64,000 bases of DNA from Pseudonocardia abyssalis (GTDB lineage: Bacteria; Actinomycetota; Actinomycetes; Mycobacteriales; Pseudonocardiaceae). Under the pieces are notes generated by a model that had not been told where the DNA came from, made no database searches, and saw only the letters and a list, made by a program, of their open reading frames with translations. The stretch spans positions 248,001 to 312,000 of the forward strand of contig NZ_JADQDK010000001.1 of the NCBI RefSeq assembly GCF_019263705.2, given 5' to 3'. This document shows positions 23,813-31,519 of the stretch, in pieces. The translations under genes and the position numbers were made by a program. The stretch's first letter is position 1. The number at the start of each line of letters is the position of its first letter.

Positions 23813-25483
23813 ATGGGGACGGTGGACACCTGGGAGCGCTTCCAGGCGGGGGAGGAGCCCCGGGGCGTGCGCGCGGAGGTGCTGACGTCCTGGCGACGGT
23901 CCCGGTTCAGCGGCGTGGATCCCGAGTACGTCGACGTCCCGTACCTCGAGACCGATCTCGACAGCCACTTCGCCCGCGTCGCCGTCCCGATCATGACCGG
24001 GATGGCCGACCTGCTGGTCGGCGACAGCTCGTGCCTGGCGCTGTCCGACGCGTCCGGCAGCGTGGTGTGGAGGTGGGTCTCCGAACCGATGCTCCGCACC
24101 ACGCTCGACGGCCTGTCGGTCATCGAGGGGTTCTGCTTCAACGAGGAGTTCGTCGGCGCCAACGGTCTCGGCACCGCGCTCGAGACCGGGGGGCTGACGG
24201 TCGTGCGGGGGTCCGAGCACTTCGTCCACCGGTTCCACGACGTCACCTGCGTCGCGGCGCCGGTGCGGCATCCGGTGACCCGGCGCGTCGTCGGTGCCGT
24301 CAACGTCACCTGCCGCGCGGCCGACACCAACTCGCTGCTCTCGGTGGTGGTGCGCAAGCTCGTCGACGAGATCCAGGTCGCCCTCTACGACTCGGCCACG
24401 GCACGGGAGCAGCACCTCCTGTCGGCGTTCCTCGACGAGCAGCGCCGGGTGGGCGGCCCCGTCGCCGTCGTCGGTGACGGGCTGATCATCGCCAACCCGC
24501 AGGCGGCCGATCTGGGCCTGGATCGTCTCGACCTGTGGGACGAGATCCGCGCCCTGCGCGGGGCGGGGGACGGCACGAGCATCGGCCTCCCGGCCGACCT
24601 GACCGCGCAGGTGCGGATCGTGCGGGACGCGGGCGCACCGGCCGGGGCGGTGATCACCGTGGCCGATCAGCCCGCGCGGCCGCAACCGGCACGCCGGCCG
24701 GTCGCGGGGGCGGCCGGGGACGAGTGGGAGGCCGCGGCCGTGCGTGCCCGGCGACTCGCCGCCGACGGACCGGTGGTCGTGCTCGGCGAGCCCGGCTCGG
24801 GCAGGCGCTCCGTGCTCGCGGGAGCCTTCGGCGACGATCCGGAGGTGCTCGACGCGGCCACCCACCACGCCGATCCCGCCGCGTGGTTCGACCGGTTGCG
24901 GACCGTGCTCAGCGGTGACGCGCCGGTGGTGCTGCTCCACGTCGACCTGCTCGACACCACCGCGTCCGCGGCGGTCACCGCGACCATCGCCGCCGGCCCG
25001 CGCCCGGCCGTCGGCCTGACCGCCACCGCGGCGGAGGACGATCCGGCCGCACCGCAGACGATGCGGTTGATCGACCGGCTGGCCGCGGGCTCCGTGCGGC
25101 TGCCGCCGCTGCGGCGCAGGCCCGATGCGGTCGTGGCGATCGCCCGGTCCGAGCTGGGCCGGTACGGGGGTGGGCAGACCTTCGCCGCCGACGCGTTCGC
25201 GGCGCTGCGCCGTTACCACTGGCCCGGCAACCTCGCCGAGCTCACCCGGGTCGTGCGCGACGTCGCCCGCGACGCCGACGGTCCGACGATCGCCCTCGCC
25301 GCGTTGCCCGCGGAGGTCCGCGCCGCCGTCGGACGCCGGGTCCTGTCGCCGATCGAGCGCTCCGAGGCGTCGGTCATCGCCTCGGTCCTGCGCGAGCACG
25401 ACGGCAACAAGTCCACCGCCGCCCGGGAGCTCGGGATCTCCCGCACCGCCCTCTACGCGAAGATCCGCACCTACCGGATCTGA
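23813..25483 (+). CDS. GAF-domain Fis-type transcriptional regulator (AcoR-like, degenerate AAA+)
   Basis: 556 residues. An N-terminal GAF-type sensor (about 50-195) contains GFCFNEEFVGANGLGTALE, the signature of AcoR-like regulators. The central region retains only a relic of the NtrC AAA+ domain: a degenerate P-loop GEPGSGRRS near 325-333 and the YHWPGNLAELTRVVRD segment, with no GAFTGA sigma-54 contact motif. The C-terminal Fis HTH (HDGNKSTAARELGISRTALY) is intact. It therefore probably regulates sigma-70-type promoters, in line with the rarity of sigma-54 in actinobacteria. It lies directly downstream of the LimB-like gene and likely controls it. GAGGGGG supports ATG 23813; ATG 23786 is possible. 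Confidence 0.88.
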   Translation: MGTVDTWERFQAGEEPRGVRAEVLTSWRRSRFSGVDPEYVDVPYLETDLDSHFARVAVPIMTGMADLLVGDSSCLALSDASGSVVWRWVSEPMLRTTLDGLSVIEGFCFNEEFVGANGLGTALETGGLTVVRGSEHFVHRFHDVTCVAAPVRHPVTRRVVGAVNVTCRAADTNSLLSVVVRKLVDEIQVALYDSATAREQHLLSAFLDEQRRVGGPVAVVGDGLIIANPQAADLGLDRLDLWDEIRALRGAGDGTSIGLPADLTAQVRIVRDAGAPAGAVITVADQPARPQPARRPVAGAAGDEWEAAAVRARRLAADGPVVVLGEPGSGRRSVLAGAFGDDPEVLDAATHHADPAAWFDRLRTVLSGDAPVVLLHVDLLDTTASAAVTATIAAGPRPAVGLTATAAEDDPAAPQTMRLIDRLAAGSVRLPPLRRRPDAVVAIARSELGRYGGGQTFAADAFAALRRYHWPGNLAELTRVVRDVARDADGPTIALAALPAEVRAAVGRRVLSPIERSEASVIASVLREHDGNKSTAARELGISRTALYAKIRTYRI

Positions 25484-25501
25484 GCGGTCCCCGGTGCCCG
25501 C

Positions 25502-25538
25502 TTGACAACGCCCGCGGTTGACCATGGGATGCATTCCA
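25502..25538 (+). promoter_or_regulatory. Promoter and overlapping operator of the sugar ABC operon
   Basis: A consensus -35 TTGACA (25502-25507) is followed after 17 bases by TGGGAT (25525-25530) as a weak -10. The -10 lies inside the near-palindrome TGGGATGCATTCCA (25525-25538; one mismatched pair). Repression by a LacI- or GntR-type protein bound there would block the promoter. No such repressor gene is adjacent. Confidence 0.5.
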
Positions 25539-25581
25539 CGGAGTTCCCGCGCGGCGGGCGGACAGGCGTCGGCGGGGGCGG

Positions 25582-26457
25582 ATGGCACGGCAGCGCGGTG
25601 AGGCCCGGATCGCGTGGGCGCTCCTGGCCCCCAGCCTCTTCGGTGTGGTGGCGTTCCTGGTGGTGCCGGTGCTGGTCGTCGCCTGGCTGGGGATGCAGAG
25701 CTGGGACCTGATCGGCCCGCGCACGTTCGTCGGGCTCGACAACGTCACCACCGTCGCCGCCGACGGCCGGTTCGCGCGGTCGCTGCTGGTCACGGCGCTG
25801 TTCGTCGTCATCGTGATCCCGTTGCAGACCGCGCTCGGGCTGGGCGCGGCGCTCCTGCTCCACCGCGACCTGCCGGGCTCGGCGGCCTTCCGGGTGATCT
25901 ACCTGCTGCCGTGGATCTGCGCGCCGCTGGTGCTCGGGGTGGTGTGGCGCTGGGTGCTCGCGCCCACCGACGGCGCGCTCAACGCCGTACTGGGCACGCG
26001 GATCGAGTGGCTGGCCGACCCGGCGCTGGCGCTGCCGTCGGTCGCCGCGGTCACGGTGTGGACCCAGGCGGGCTACGTCGCGCTGTTCTTCGTCGCCGGG
26101 CTGCGCGCGATCCCGTCGACGGTGCTCGAGGCCGCGCTGCTCGACGGCGCGAACCGCCGGCAGACGTTCTGGCGGGTGACCCTGCCACTGCTGCGCCCGA
26201 CCACGTTCTTCGTGCTGGTCACCGGCGTGATCTCCAGCTTCCAGGTGTTCGACTCCGTCTACGCGCTCACCCCGAACGGCGGCCCGCAGGGCGTCACCGA
26301 CGTGGTGGCGGGGCGGATCTACTACGAGGCGTTCGAGAACCGGGCCGTCGGGCAGGCCGCGGTGATGGCGCTGGTGCTGTTCGTGATCCTGGTGACGGTG
26401 ACGCTGGTGCAGCAGCGGTGGTTCTCCCGCCGCACGACCTACGACCTGTCGACGTGA
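25582..26457 (+). CDS. Carbohydrate ABC transporter permease (MalF/UgpA type)
   Basis: 291 residues with six hydrophobic segments. The cytoplasmic coupling loop carries the EAA motif, EAALLDGANRRQTFWRVTLP, which contacts the ATPase. The sequence fits family-1 sugar permeases (CUT1), which move oligosaccharides or polyols. It is the first gene of a three-gene operon; its stop overlaps the next permease start (GTGA). There is no ATPase gene here, so the complex probably borrows a shared MsiK-like ATPase encoded elsewhere, which is normal in actinobacteria. Confidence 0.92.
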   Translation: MARQRGEARIAWALLAPSLFGVVAFLVVPVLVVAWLGMQSWDLIGPRTFVGLDNVTTVAADGRFARSLLVTALFVVIVIPLQTALGLGAALLLHRDLPGSAAFRVIYLLPWICAPLVLGVVWRWVLAPTDGALNAVLGTRIEWLADPALALPSVAAVTVWTQAGYVALFFVAGLRAIPSTVLEAALLDGANRRQTFWRVTLPLLRPTTFFVLVTGVISSFQVFDSVYALTPNGGPQGVTDVVAGRIYYEAFENRAVGQAAVMALVLFVILVTVTLVQQRWFSRRTTYDLST

Positions 26458-27284
26458 GGGGCCGCAGTGTTGCCGGGACGTGGGCCACCTACGTGGTGCT
26501 CGTCGTCGGCGCGGTGCTGGTGCTGGCGCCGTTCGTGCTCAGCCTGTCGACGGCGCTGAAGACCCCGCGCCAGTTCGCCGCGCAGTCGGTGCTGGCCCCG
26601 CCCGCGCCGCCGGTGGCCGACAACTTCGTCGCGCTGTTCGGCGAGCAGTACGACTTCACGACCCCGATCGCGGTGACGGTGCAGGTCGTCGCCGTGATCC
26701 TGGTGGGGCAGCTGCTGTTCTCGGTGTTCGCCGCCTACGCGTTCGCCCGGCTGCGCTTCCGGGGCCGCGACACCCTGTTCTGGGTCTACCTCGCGACGCT
26801 GATGGTGCCGCAGGCCGTCACGATCATCCCGCTCTACCTGATGATGACCGAGGCCGGTCTGCGCAACACGTTCTGGGCGCTGGTGCTGCCGCAGGTCTTC
26901 GGCTCGCCGTACGCGATCTTCCTGCTGCGCGAGTACTTCCGCGGCATCCCCTCGGACCTGCTCGACGCGGCCAAGCTCGACGGCGCGGGCACGCTGCGGA
27001 TCCTGTTCAGCATCGTGCTGCCGATGAGCCGGCCGATCATCGCGACGCTCGTCGTGATCACCGTGGTGACGCACTGGAACAACTTCCTGTGGCCCCTGGT
27101 GATCACCTCCGGGCCCACCTGGCAGGTGCTGACGGTCGCCACCTCGGCACTGCAGACCCAGTACAACGGCAACTGGACGATCGTCATGGCGGCCACGACG
27201 ATCGCGATCGTCCCGCTGCTGGTGCTGTTCCTCGCGGTCCAGCGCAACGTCGTCCGATCCATCACGATCACCGGGTTCCGGTGA
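26454..27284 (+). CDS. Carbohydrate ABC transporter permease (MalG/UgpE type)
   Basis: 276 residues from GTG, overlapping the first permease by four bases. Six membrane spans and the EAA-like loop DLLDAAKLDGAGTLRILFSI identify it as the second CUT1 permease. ALKTPRQF near the N-terminus and the SITITGFR C-terminus are typical of MalG relatives. It forms a heterodimeric channel with the preceding permease. It is followed by 11 bp and a GGGGGAG ribosome-binding site for the binding-protein gene. Confidence 0.92.
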   Translation: MRGRSVAGTWATYVVLVVGAVLVLAPFVLSLSTALKTPRQFAAQSVLAPPAPPVADNFVALFGEQYDFTTPIAVTVQVVAVILVGQLLFSVFAAYAFARLRFRGRDTLFWVYLATLMVPQAVTIIPLYLMMTEAGLRNTFWALVLPQVFGSPYAIFLLREYFRGIPSDLLDAAKLDGAGTLRILFSIVLPMSRPIIATLVVITVVTHWNNFLWPLVITSGPTWQVLTVATSALQTQYNGNWTIVMAATTIAIVPLLVLFLAVQRNVVRSITITGFR

Positions 27285-27295
27285 GGGGGAGAACC

Positions 27296-28624
27296 ATGAC
27301 CACCTTCGACCGACGCACCGCGCTGAAGCTCTCGGCCGTCGCGGCCCTCGCCCTGACCGGGTGCTCCCCCGCGTCGCCGAGCTCGGGTGCGGCACCCGAC
27401 GGCGTCACGACGGTGACCTTCCGGCTGTGGGACGAGGACGTGGAGACGGCCTACCGCGAGTCGTTCGACGAGTTCTCCCGGCAGAACCCCGACATCCGGG
27501 TGGAGTTCACCCGCGTCGCGTTCGCCGACTACTTCACCTCGCTGCCCCTCGACGTCGCGAGCGGGACGGCGACGGACGTCTACTGGGTCAACGCCCTGAA
27601 CTACGGCGCGCTGGCCGACGCGGGCAAGCTGATCGACGTCGGCACCGAGCTCGGTGACCAGGTGCCCGGCTGGACCCCGGCCGCGGTGGAGCAGTACACC
27701 CGCAACGGCGTCGTGTGCGGCGTGCCGGTCCTGACCGACGGGCGGATCGTCCTCTACTACAACAAGGCCATGGTGGAGGCCGCCGGCGTCGACCCGGCGA
27801 ACCTGATCTGGAACCCGACCGACCCGGCGGCCGACACCTTCCTCGCCGCCGCCCAGCGGCTGACGCTCGACACGTCCGGCCGCAACGCCACCGATCCCGC
27901 CTTCGACGCGGGTGCGATCGCCCAGTACGGCCACAACGCGGCGCGCGACCTGCAGGGCGTCTACTACAACTTCGTCGGCTCCAACGGCGGCCGCATCCAG
28001 GCCGAGGACGCCACGTTCGTCTACACCGAGCCGGCCACCGCACAGGCGTTCGGCTACCTCGTCGACCTGATCAACCGCCACCGCGTGGCCCCGTCGGCCG
28101 CAGACACCAACACCAACCCCGACTTCAGCCGCGACCAGTTCCTGCAGGGCCGGATGGCGCTGTTCTCCTCCGGCACCTACAACCTGCAGAACATCGACGA
28201 CGGCGCGGAGTTCGAGTGGGGGATCGCGCCCCTGCCCGCGGGCCCGGCCGGGCGCGTCAGCGTGGTCAACAGCATCATCGCCGCGGGCAACGCCGACAGC
28301 CCGAAGCGCGAGCAGATCCTGCGCGTGCTGCGCTGGCTCGGGTCGCCGGAGGGGGCGGTGGCGGTCGGGGCCCGCGGCGCCGCCCTGCCCGCCGTGCTCG
28401 ACGCCCAGCAGGGCTACTACGACTACTGGTCCTCGCGCGGCGTCGACACCGCCCCGTTCGGCACCGACGGTGGCGACCCCACCATCGACGCCCCCTTCGG
28501 CCCGAAGTACGGCGCGGCCACCACGGCGAACGAGGGCGTCCTGAACGACGTCTTCTCCGGCCGCATCCCCCTCGCCGACGGGCTGCAGCAGGCCCAGGAC
28601 GTCGCGAACGCCGCACTGCGCTGA
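27296..28624 (+). CDS. Sugar ABC transporter substrate-binding lipoprotein
   Basis: 442 residues. The signal peptide RRTALKLSAVAALALTGC ends in lipobox LTGC, so the mature protein is lipid-anchored outside the membrane. The body matches family-1 extracellular solute-binding proteins: DVYWVNALNYGALADAGKLI, LYYNKAMVEAAG and FLQGRMALFSSGTYNL are typical hinge and ligand-pocket segments. The Arg-Arg near the N-terminus could allow Tat export. It delivers a sugar or polyol to the two permeases upstream. The ligand is not predictable. A cluster of inverted repeats follows the stop. Confidence 0.92.
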   Translation: MTTFDRRTALKLSAVAALALTGCSPASPSSGAAPDGVTTVTFRLWDEDVETAYRESFDEFSRQNPDIRVEFTRVAFADYFTSLPLDVASGTATDVYWVNALNYGALADAGKLIDVGTELGDQVPGWTPAAVEQYTRNGVVCGVPVLTDGRIVLYYNKAMVEAAGVDPANLIWNPTDPAADTFLAAAQRLTLDTSGRNATDPAFDAGAIAQYGHNAARDLQGVYYNFVGSNGGRIQAEDATFVYTEPATAQAFGYLVDLINRHRVAPSAADTNTNPDFSRDQFLQGRMALFSSGTYNLQNIDDGAEFEWGIAPLPAGPAGRVSVVNSIIAAGNADSPKREQILRVLRWLGSPEGAVAVGARGAALPAVLDAQQGYYDYWSSRGVDTAPFGTDGGDPTIDAPFGPKYGAATTANEGVLNDVFSGRIPLADGLQQAQDVANAALR

Positions 28625-28692
28625 CCGCGCAGACCTGGTGGTCACCGCGCAGGGCCCCGGCGGTCTGCGCGGTGACCGTGGGTCTGTGCGGT
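28624..28692. repeat. Four-copy GGTCTGCGCGGT repeat cluster forming a strong hairpin
   Basis: The element GGTCTGCGCGGT occurs on the minus strand at 28624-28635 and, in part, at 28644-28652, and on the plus strand at 28662-28673 and, with one change, at 28681-28692. The inner copies form a perfect 13-bp stem (28640-28652 with 28665-28677) around a 12-base loop. It lies between the sugar-binding-protein stop and the oxygenase start. It could be a terminator lacking a T-run, or an operator cluster for the oxygenase gene. Confidence 0.6.
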
Positions 28693-28726
28693 GCCCGCCA
28701 CCCGGACGACACCGAAGGAGCACACC

Positions 28727-29530
28727 ATGACCGCCCCCACCCACCTCGCCCTCTCCGAGGTCCTCGACCTCGACCGCTACCCGATCGACCGGCCCGACAG
28801 CCCCCGCGGCCGGGCGCTGGTGGAGTTCTGCCGGGCCGCGCTCGCGTTCGAGGGGGCGTGCCAGCTGCCCGGGTTCCTGCGGCCCGACGCCGTGGCGCGG
28901 CTGGTCGACGAGGCGCTCGGGAAGCGGGGGAGTGCGCACCGCACCGACGGCACCCACAACGTCTACTTCGAGCCGGTCACCGACGACGGGGTGGGGTCGC
29001 TGCTGCAGCACTCGTCCAAGTCGGCGATCGCCTGGGACCTCGTCGACGACGACTCCCCGCTGCGCGTCGCCTACACCTCCGAGGAGCTGACCGGGTTCCT
29101 GGGACGGGTGCTCGGGCCGGCCGAGCTGCACCGGTTCGCCGACCCGCTGGGCGCCGCGTCGCTGATGGTGTTCGACGCCGGGGACGAGCTGGGGTGGCAC
29201 TTCGACCGCGCCCCGTTCGCCGTGACGATCATGCTCCAGCCGGGCACCGCGGGCGGGGCCTACGAGTACCACCACCTCCTGCGCACCGCCGAGGACGAGA
29301 ACCCGGACGGCGTCCGGGCCGCGCTGGCCGACGAGCGGCCCGGACGGATCACGCTGCCGAACGAGCCCGGCACGCTGAGCCTGTTCCAGGGGCGGTACTC
29401 GCTGCACCGCGTCACGCCGGTGGCCGGGGACCGCCCGCGCATCAACGCCGTGCTGGCCTACTCCGCGCGCCCGGACGACCGGATGAACACCCTCACCCAG
29501 GAGCTGTTCTACGGGCGCAGCGCTCAGTAG
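28727..29530 (+). CDS. 2-oxoglutarate/Fe(II) oxygenase of the HalD/BesD-like group, HxD intact
   Basis: 267 residues behind a perfect AAGGAG. The double-stranded beta-helix core contains GWHFDRAPFAVTIMLQPG with Fe ligands His158 and Asp160, the distal His227 in YSLHRVTPV and a likely 2-oxoglutarate-binding Arg238. Amino-acid halogenases of the BesD/HalD type replace the Asp by Gly to make room for chloride. Here the Asp is kept, so hydroxylation is the more likely reaction. The substrate is probably a free amino acid or another small polar molecule. It follows the sugar ABC operon after a repeat cluster, so shared regulation is possible. It converges and overlaps by seven bases with the esterase gene. 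Confidence 0.8.
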   Translation: MTAPTHLALSEVLDLDRYPIDRPDSPRGRALVEFCRAALAFEGACQLPGFLRPDAVARLVDEALGKRGSAHRTDGTHNVYFEPVTDDGVGSLLQHSSKSAIAWDLVDDDSPLRVAYTSEELTGFLGRVLGPAELHRFADPLGAASLMVFDAGDELGWHFDRAPFAVTIMLQPGTAGGAYEYHHLLRTAEDENPDGVRAALADERPGRITLPNEPGTLSLFQGRYSLHRVTPVAGDRPRINAVLAYSARPDDRMNTLTQELFYGRSAQ

Positions 29531-30699
29531 GCGTCGCGGACGAAGACGATCCCGTCGCACCCCTCGGGGTGGGCGGGATCGAGCGGGAAGCAGCCCCGCC
29601 GCGGCGGGATGTCGGAGCGCTTCACGGTCCCGCGCAGCACCGCCGGGTCCGCGATCACCCGGCCCGCGGGGAGTGCGGCGAGGACGGCCTCCGGGCTACC
29701 GGAGGGCGGGTCGCCGACGCCGGGGCCGCGGCCCAGAGCGGAGGCGAGGAAGGCGTAGCCGGAGCCCAGCTCCGCCGCCGCGATCGCCCCGGCGCTCCAC
29801 CAGCGCAGGCCGGCCCAGCTGCCCTGGTCGTACTGCAGGTGCCCGTTGTGGGCGAACGCCAGCGTCGGGCCGTCCCGCTCGACGACCGCGAGCAGGTTCT
29901 CGGCCATCATCGCGTCGCGCATCTGCATCATCCGGGCGAACCGCGCGGGACCGGGGTCGGCCATCGTGGCGTGGTAGCGCAGCAGCCCGGCGGCGGTGCG
30001 CGCGTGCAGGCGGGCGGTCCACCAGGCGTCCGGCGAGGTGGCGGCCAGCAGCGCGGGGGCGTGGGCGTACAGCAGGGCGCGGAGGTCGTCGGCGAGCAGG
30101 CGCAGGGCGACCACCTCGGCGGCGGACCCGACCGACCGGGACGGGTCCATCGCCGCCGCGGGCTCGGTCCACCGGGCGTCGGGACCGGTCAGCTCCTCGA
30201 TCCCCGCTGCGGTGCACGGCGGCTCGATCACCGCCGACAGGTGGGCGTGCAGGGCGAGCAGCGCGGTGCGGGGGCTCTGGGCCTCGGTCATCTCCAGCGG
30301 GGCGTCGAACCCGTGGAAGCGCACCGGCTCGGCGCGGTCGCGGTTGTGCCCGCGCAGCCAGACCAGCAGCTCCCGGTTGGCCGCGTAGGCACCGAAGCCG
30401 TGGGAGAACCCGGTGGTCAGCAGGTCGTCGAGGTCGCCGGGGCCACCGCGGACCCACGCGTCGACGGCCAGCCCGGCCTGCGCGTCGCTCTCGAGCGCGA
30501 CCGACCGGAACCCGGCGTGCTCCACCAGGTACCGCAGGGCCGCGTTGCGCATCCGCGGGAACGCCTCGACGCCGTGCGTCGGCTCGCCGAGCGCGAGCAC
30601 CCGCGGCGGGGTCGGGCGGGCGGCCAGGAAGCGCGCGAGCGGCGCGCCGATCCCCTCGTCGTCGTCGGGGTGGAAGGGCAGGGGTGCGGGAGTGGTCAC
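29524..30699 (-). CDS. Erythromycin-esterase-family protein
   Basis: 391 residues. The N-terminal active-site segment ALGEPTHGVEAFPRMR (Glu39 and His42), the ALESD strand (68-72) and FAHNGHLQYDQ (His284 and His287) match the Ere/EreC fold. True Ere enzymes open macrolide lactones by hydrolysis. Many chromosomal homologues have other or unknown esterase activity, so resistance should not be assumed. It is divergent from a double-HTH MerR gene 42 bp away, suggesting ligand-induced expression. The GTG at 30699 was chosen; GTG 30708 is equally possible because neither has an ideal ribosome-binding site. Confidence 0.82.
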   Translation of the reverse strand: MTTPAPLPFHPDDDEGIGAPLARFLAARPTPPRVLALGEPTHGVEAFPRMRNAALRYLVEHAGFRSVALESDAQAGLAVDAWVRGGPGDLDDLLTTGFSHGFGAYAANRELLVWLRGHNRDRAEPVRFHGFDAPLEMTEAQSPRTALLALHAHLSAVIEPPCTAAGIEELTGPDARWTEPAAAMDPSRSVGSAAEVVALRLLADDLRALLYAHAPALLAATSPDAWWTARLHARTAAGLLRYHATMADPGPARFARMMQMRDAMMAENLLAVVERDGPTLAFAHNGHLQYDQGSWAGLRWWSAGAIAAAELGSGYAFLASALGRGPGVGDPPSGSPEAVLAALPAGRVIADPAVLRGTVKRSDIPPRRGCFPLDPAHPEGCDGIVFVRDAY

Positions 30700-30741
30700 C
30701 CCCTCCACCGTATCGTTGAACACTCGGTTGAGACTGGGGCG

Positions 30742-31473
30742 ATGAGCCCTCCCCGCCTGCGGCCCGTCGACCTGGCCCGCGAGCACGGACTGTCGACCCA
30801 GGCGGTGCGCAACTACGAGGAAGCCTCCATCCTCCCTCCGGCCGACCGCACCGCGCACGGCTACCGCGTCTACGGTCCGCGGCACGCGCTGGCGCTGCGG
30901 GCGTTCGTCGCGCTGATCCCCGCCCACGGGCACGCGACCGCCGCCGCCGTGCTGCGGGCGGTGCACCGCGACGACGTCGACGCCGCGCTCGCGCTGCTCG
31001 ACGCGAGCCACGCCGAGCTGAGCGCGGACCGCGCGACGCTGGCGGCCGTGGACGCGGCCGTCCGGGATCCCGGCGTGCACGACCCGGCGCCCGCCGCGGC
31101 GTCGGCGATCGGACCGCTGGCCCGGCGCCTCGGCGTCCACCCCGCGACGGTGCGGGCCTGGGAGCGGGCCGGGATCGTCACCCCGCGCCGCGACCCCCGC
31201 ACCGGCTACCGCGTCTACTCCGCCGTCGACGTCCGCGACGCCCACCTCGCCCACCAGCTGCGCCGCGGCGGCTACCCGCTGGAGCGCATCGCCGTCGTCG
31301 TCGCGCGGGTCCGCGACGCCGGCGGGGTCGCCGCGCTCGAGGCGACGCTCGACGACTGGCACGCCCGGCTCCGCCGCCGCGGCCTGGCGATGCTCGGCGC
31401 GGCGGCGGCGCTGCACACCTACCTGGTGACACCTGTCATCGACGGGGAGCCCGAGCGTCACACCGACCGGTGA
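30742..31473 (+). CDS. MerR-family regulator with two DNA-binding domains (TioE-like)
   Basis: 243 residues. The first MerR HTH (about 6-50) reads LAREHGLSTQAVRNYEEASI with the HGYRVYG wing. A helical linker follows, then a second complete MerR HTH (about 124-175), LARRLGVHPATVRAWERAGI with wing RTGYRVYS. The double-HTH layout matches the group called TioE-like in actinobacteria. One chain may bind both half-sites, or two separate promoters. The intergenic region to the esterase holds repeated TTGA elements (around 30714-30731). It probably controls the divergent esterase. Confidence 0.85.
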   Translation: MSPPRLRPVDLAREHGLSTQAVRNYEEASILPPADRTAHGYRVYGPRHALALRAFVALIPAHGHATAAAVLRAVHRDDVDAALALLDASHAELSADRATLAAVDAAVRDPGVHDPAPAAASAIGPLARRLGVHPATVRAWERAGIVTPRRDPRTGYRVYSAVDVRDAHLAHQLRRGGYPLERIAVVVARVRDAGGVAALEATLDDWHARLRRRGLAMLGAAAALHTYLVTPVIDGEPERHTDR

Positions 31474-31519
31474 CGGGCGGGACTGCCGGTCGCGGGGCCC
31501 ACCCGGCCACCATCAAGCC

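Noticed and set aside
29524..30699. Confident call of macrolide resistance
   Set aside because: The fold fits Ere, but many chromosomal relatives do not act on macrolides and no other resistance gene is linked.
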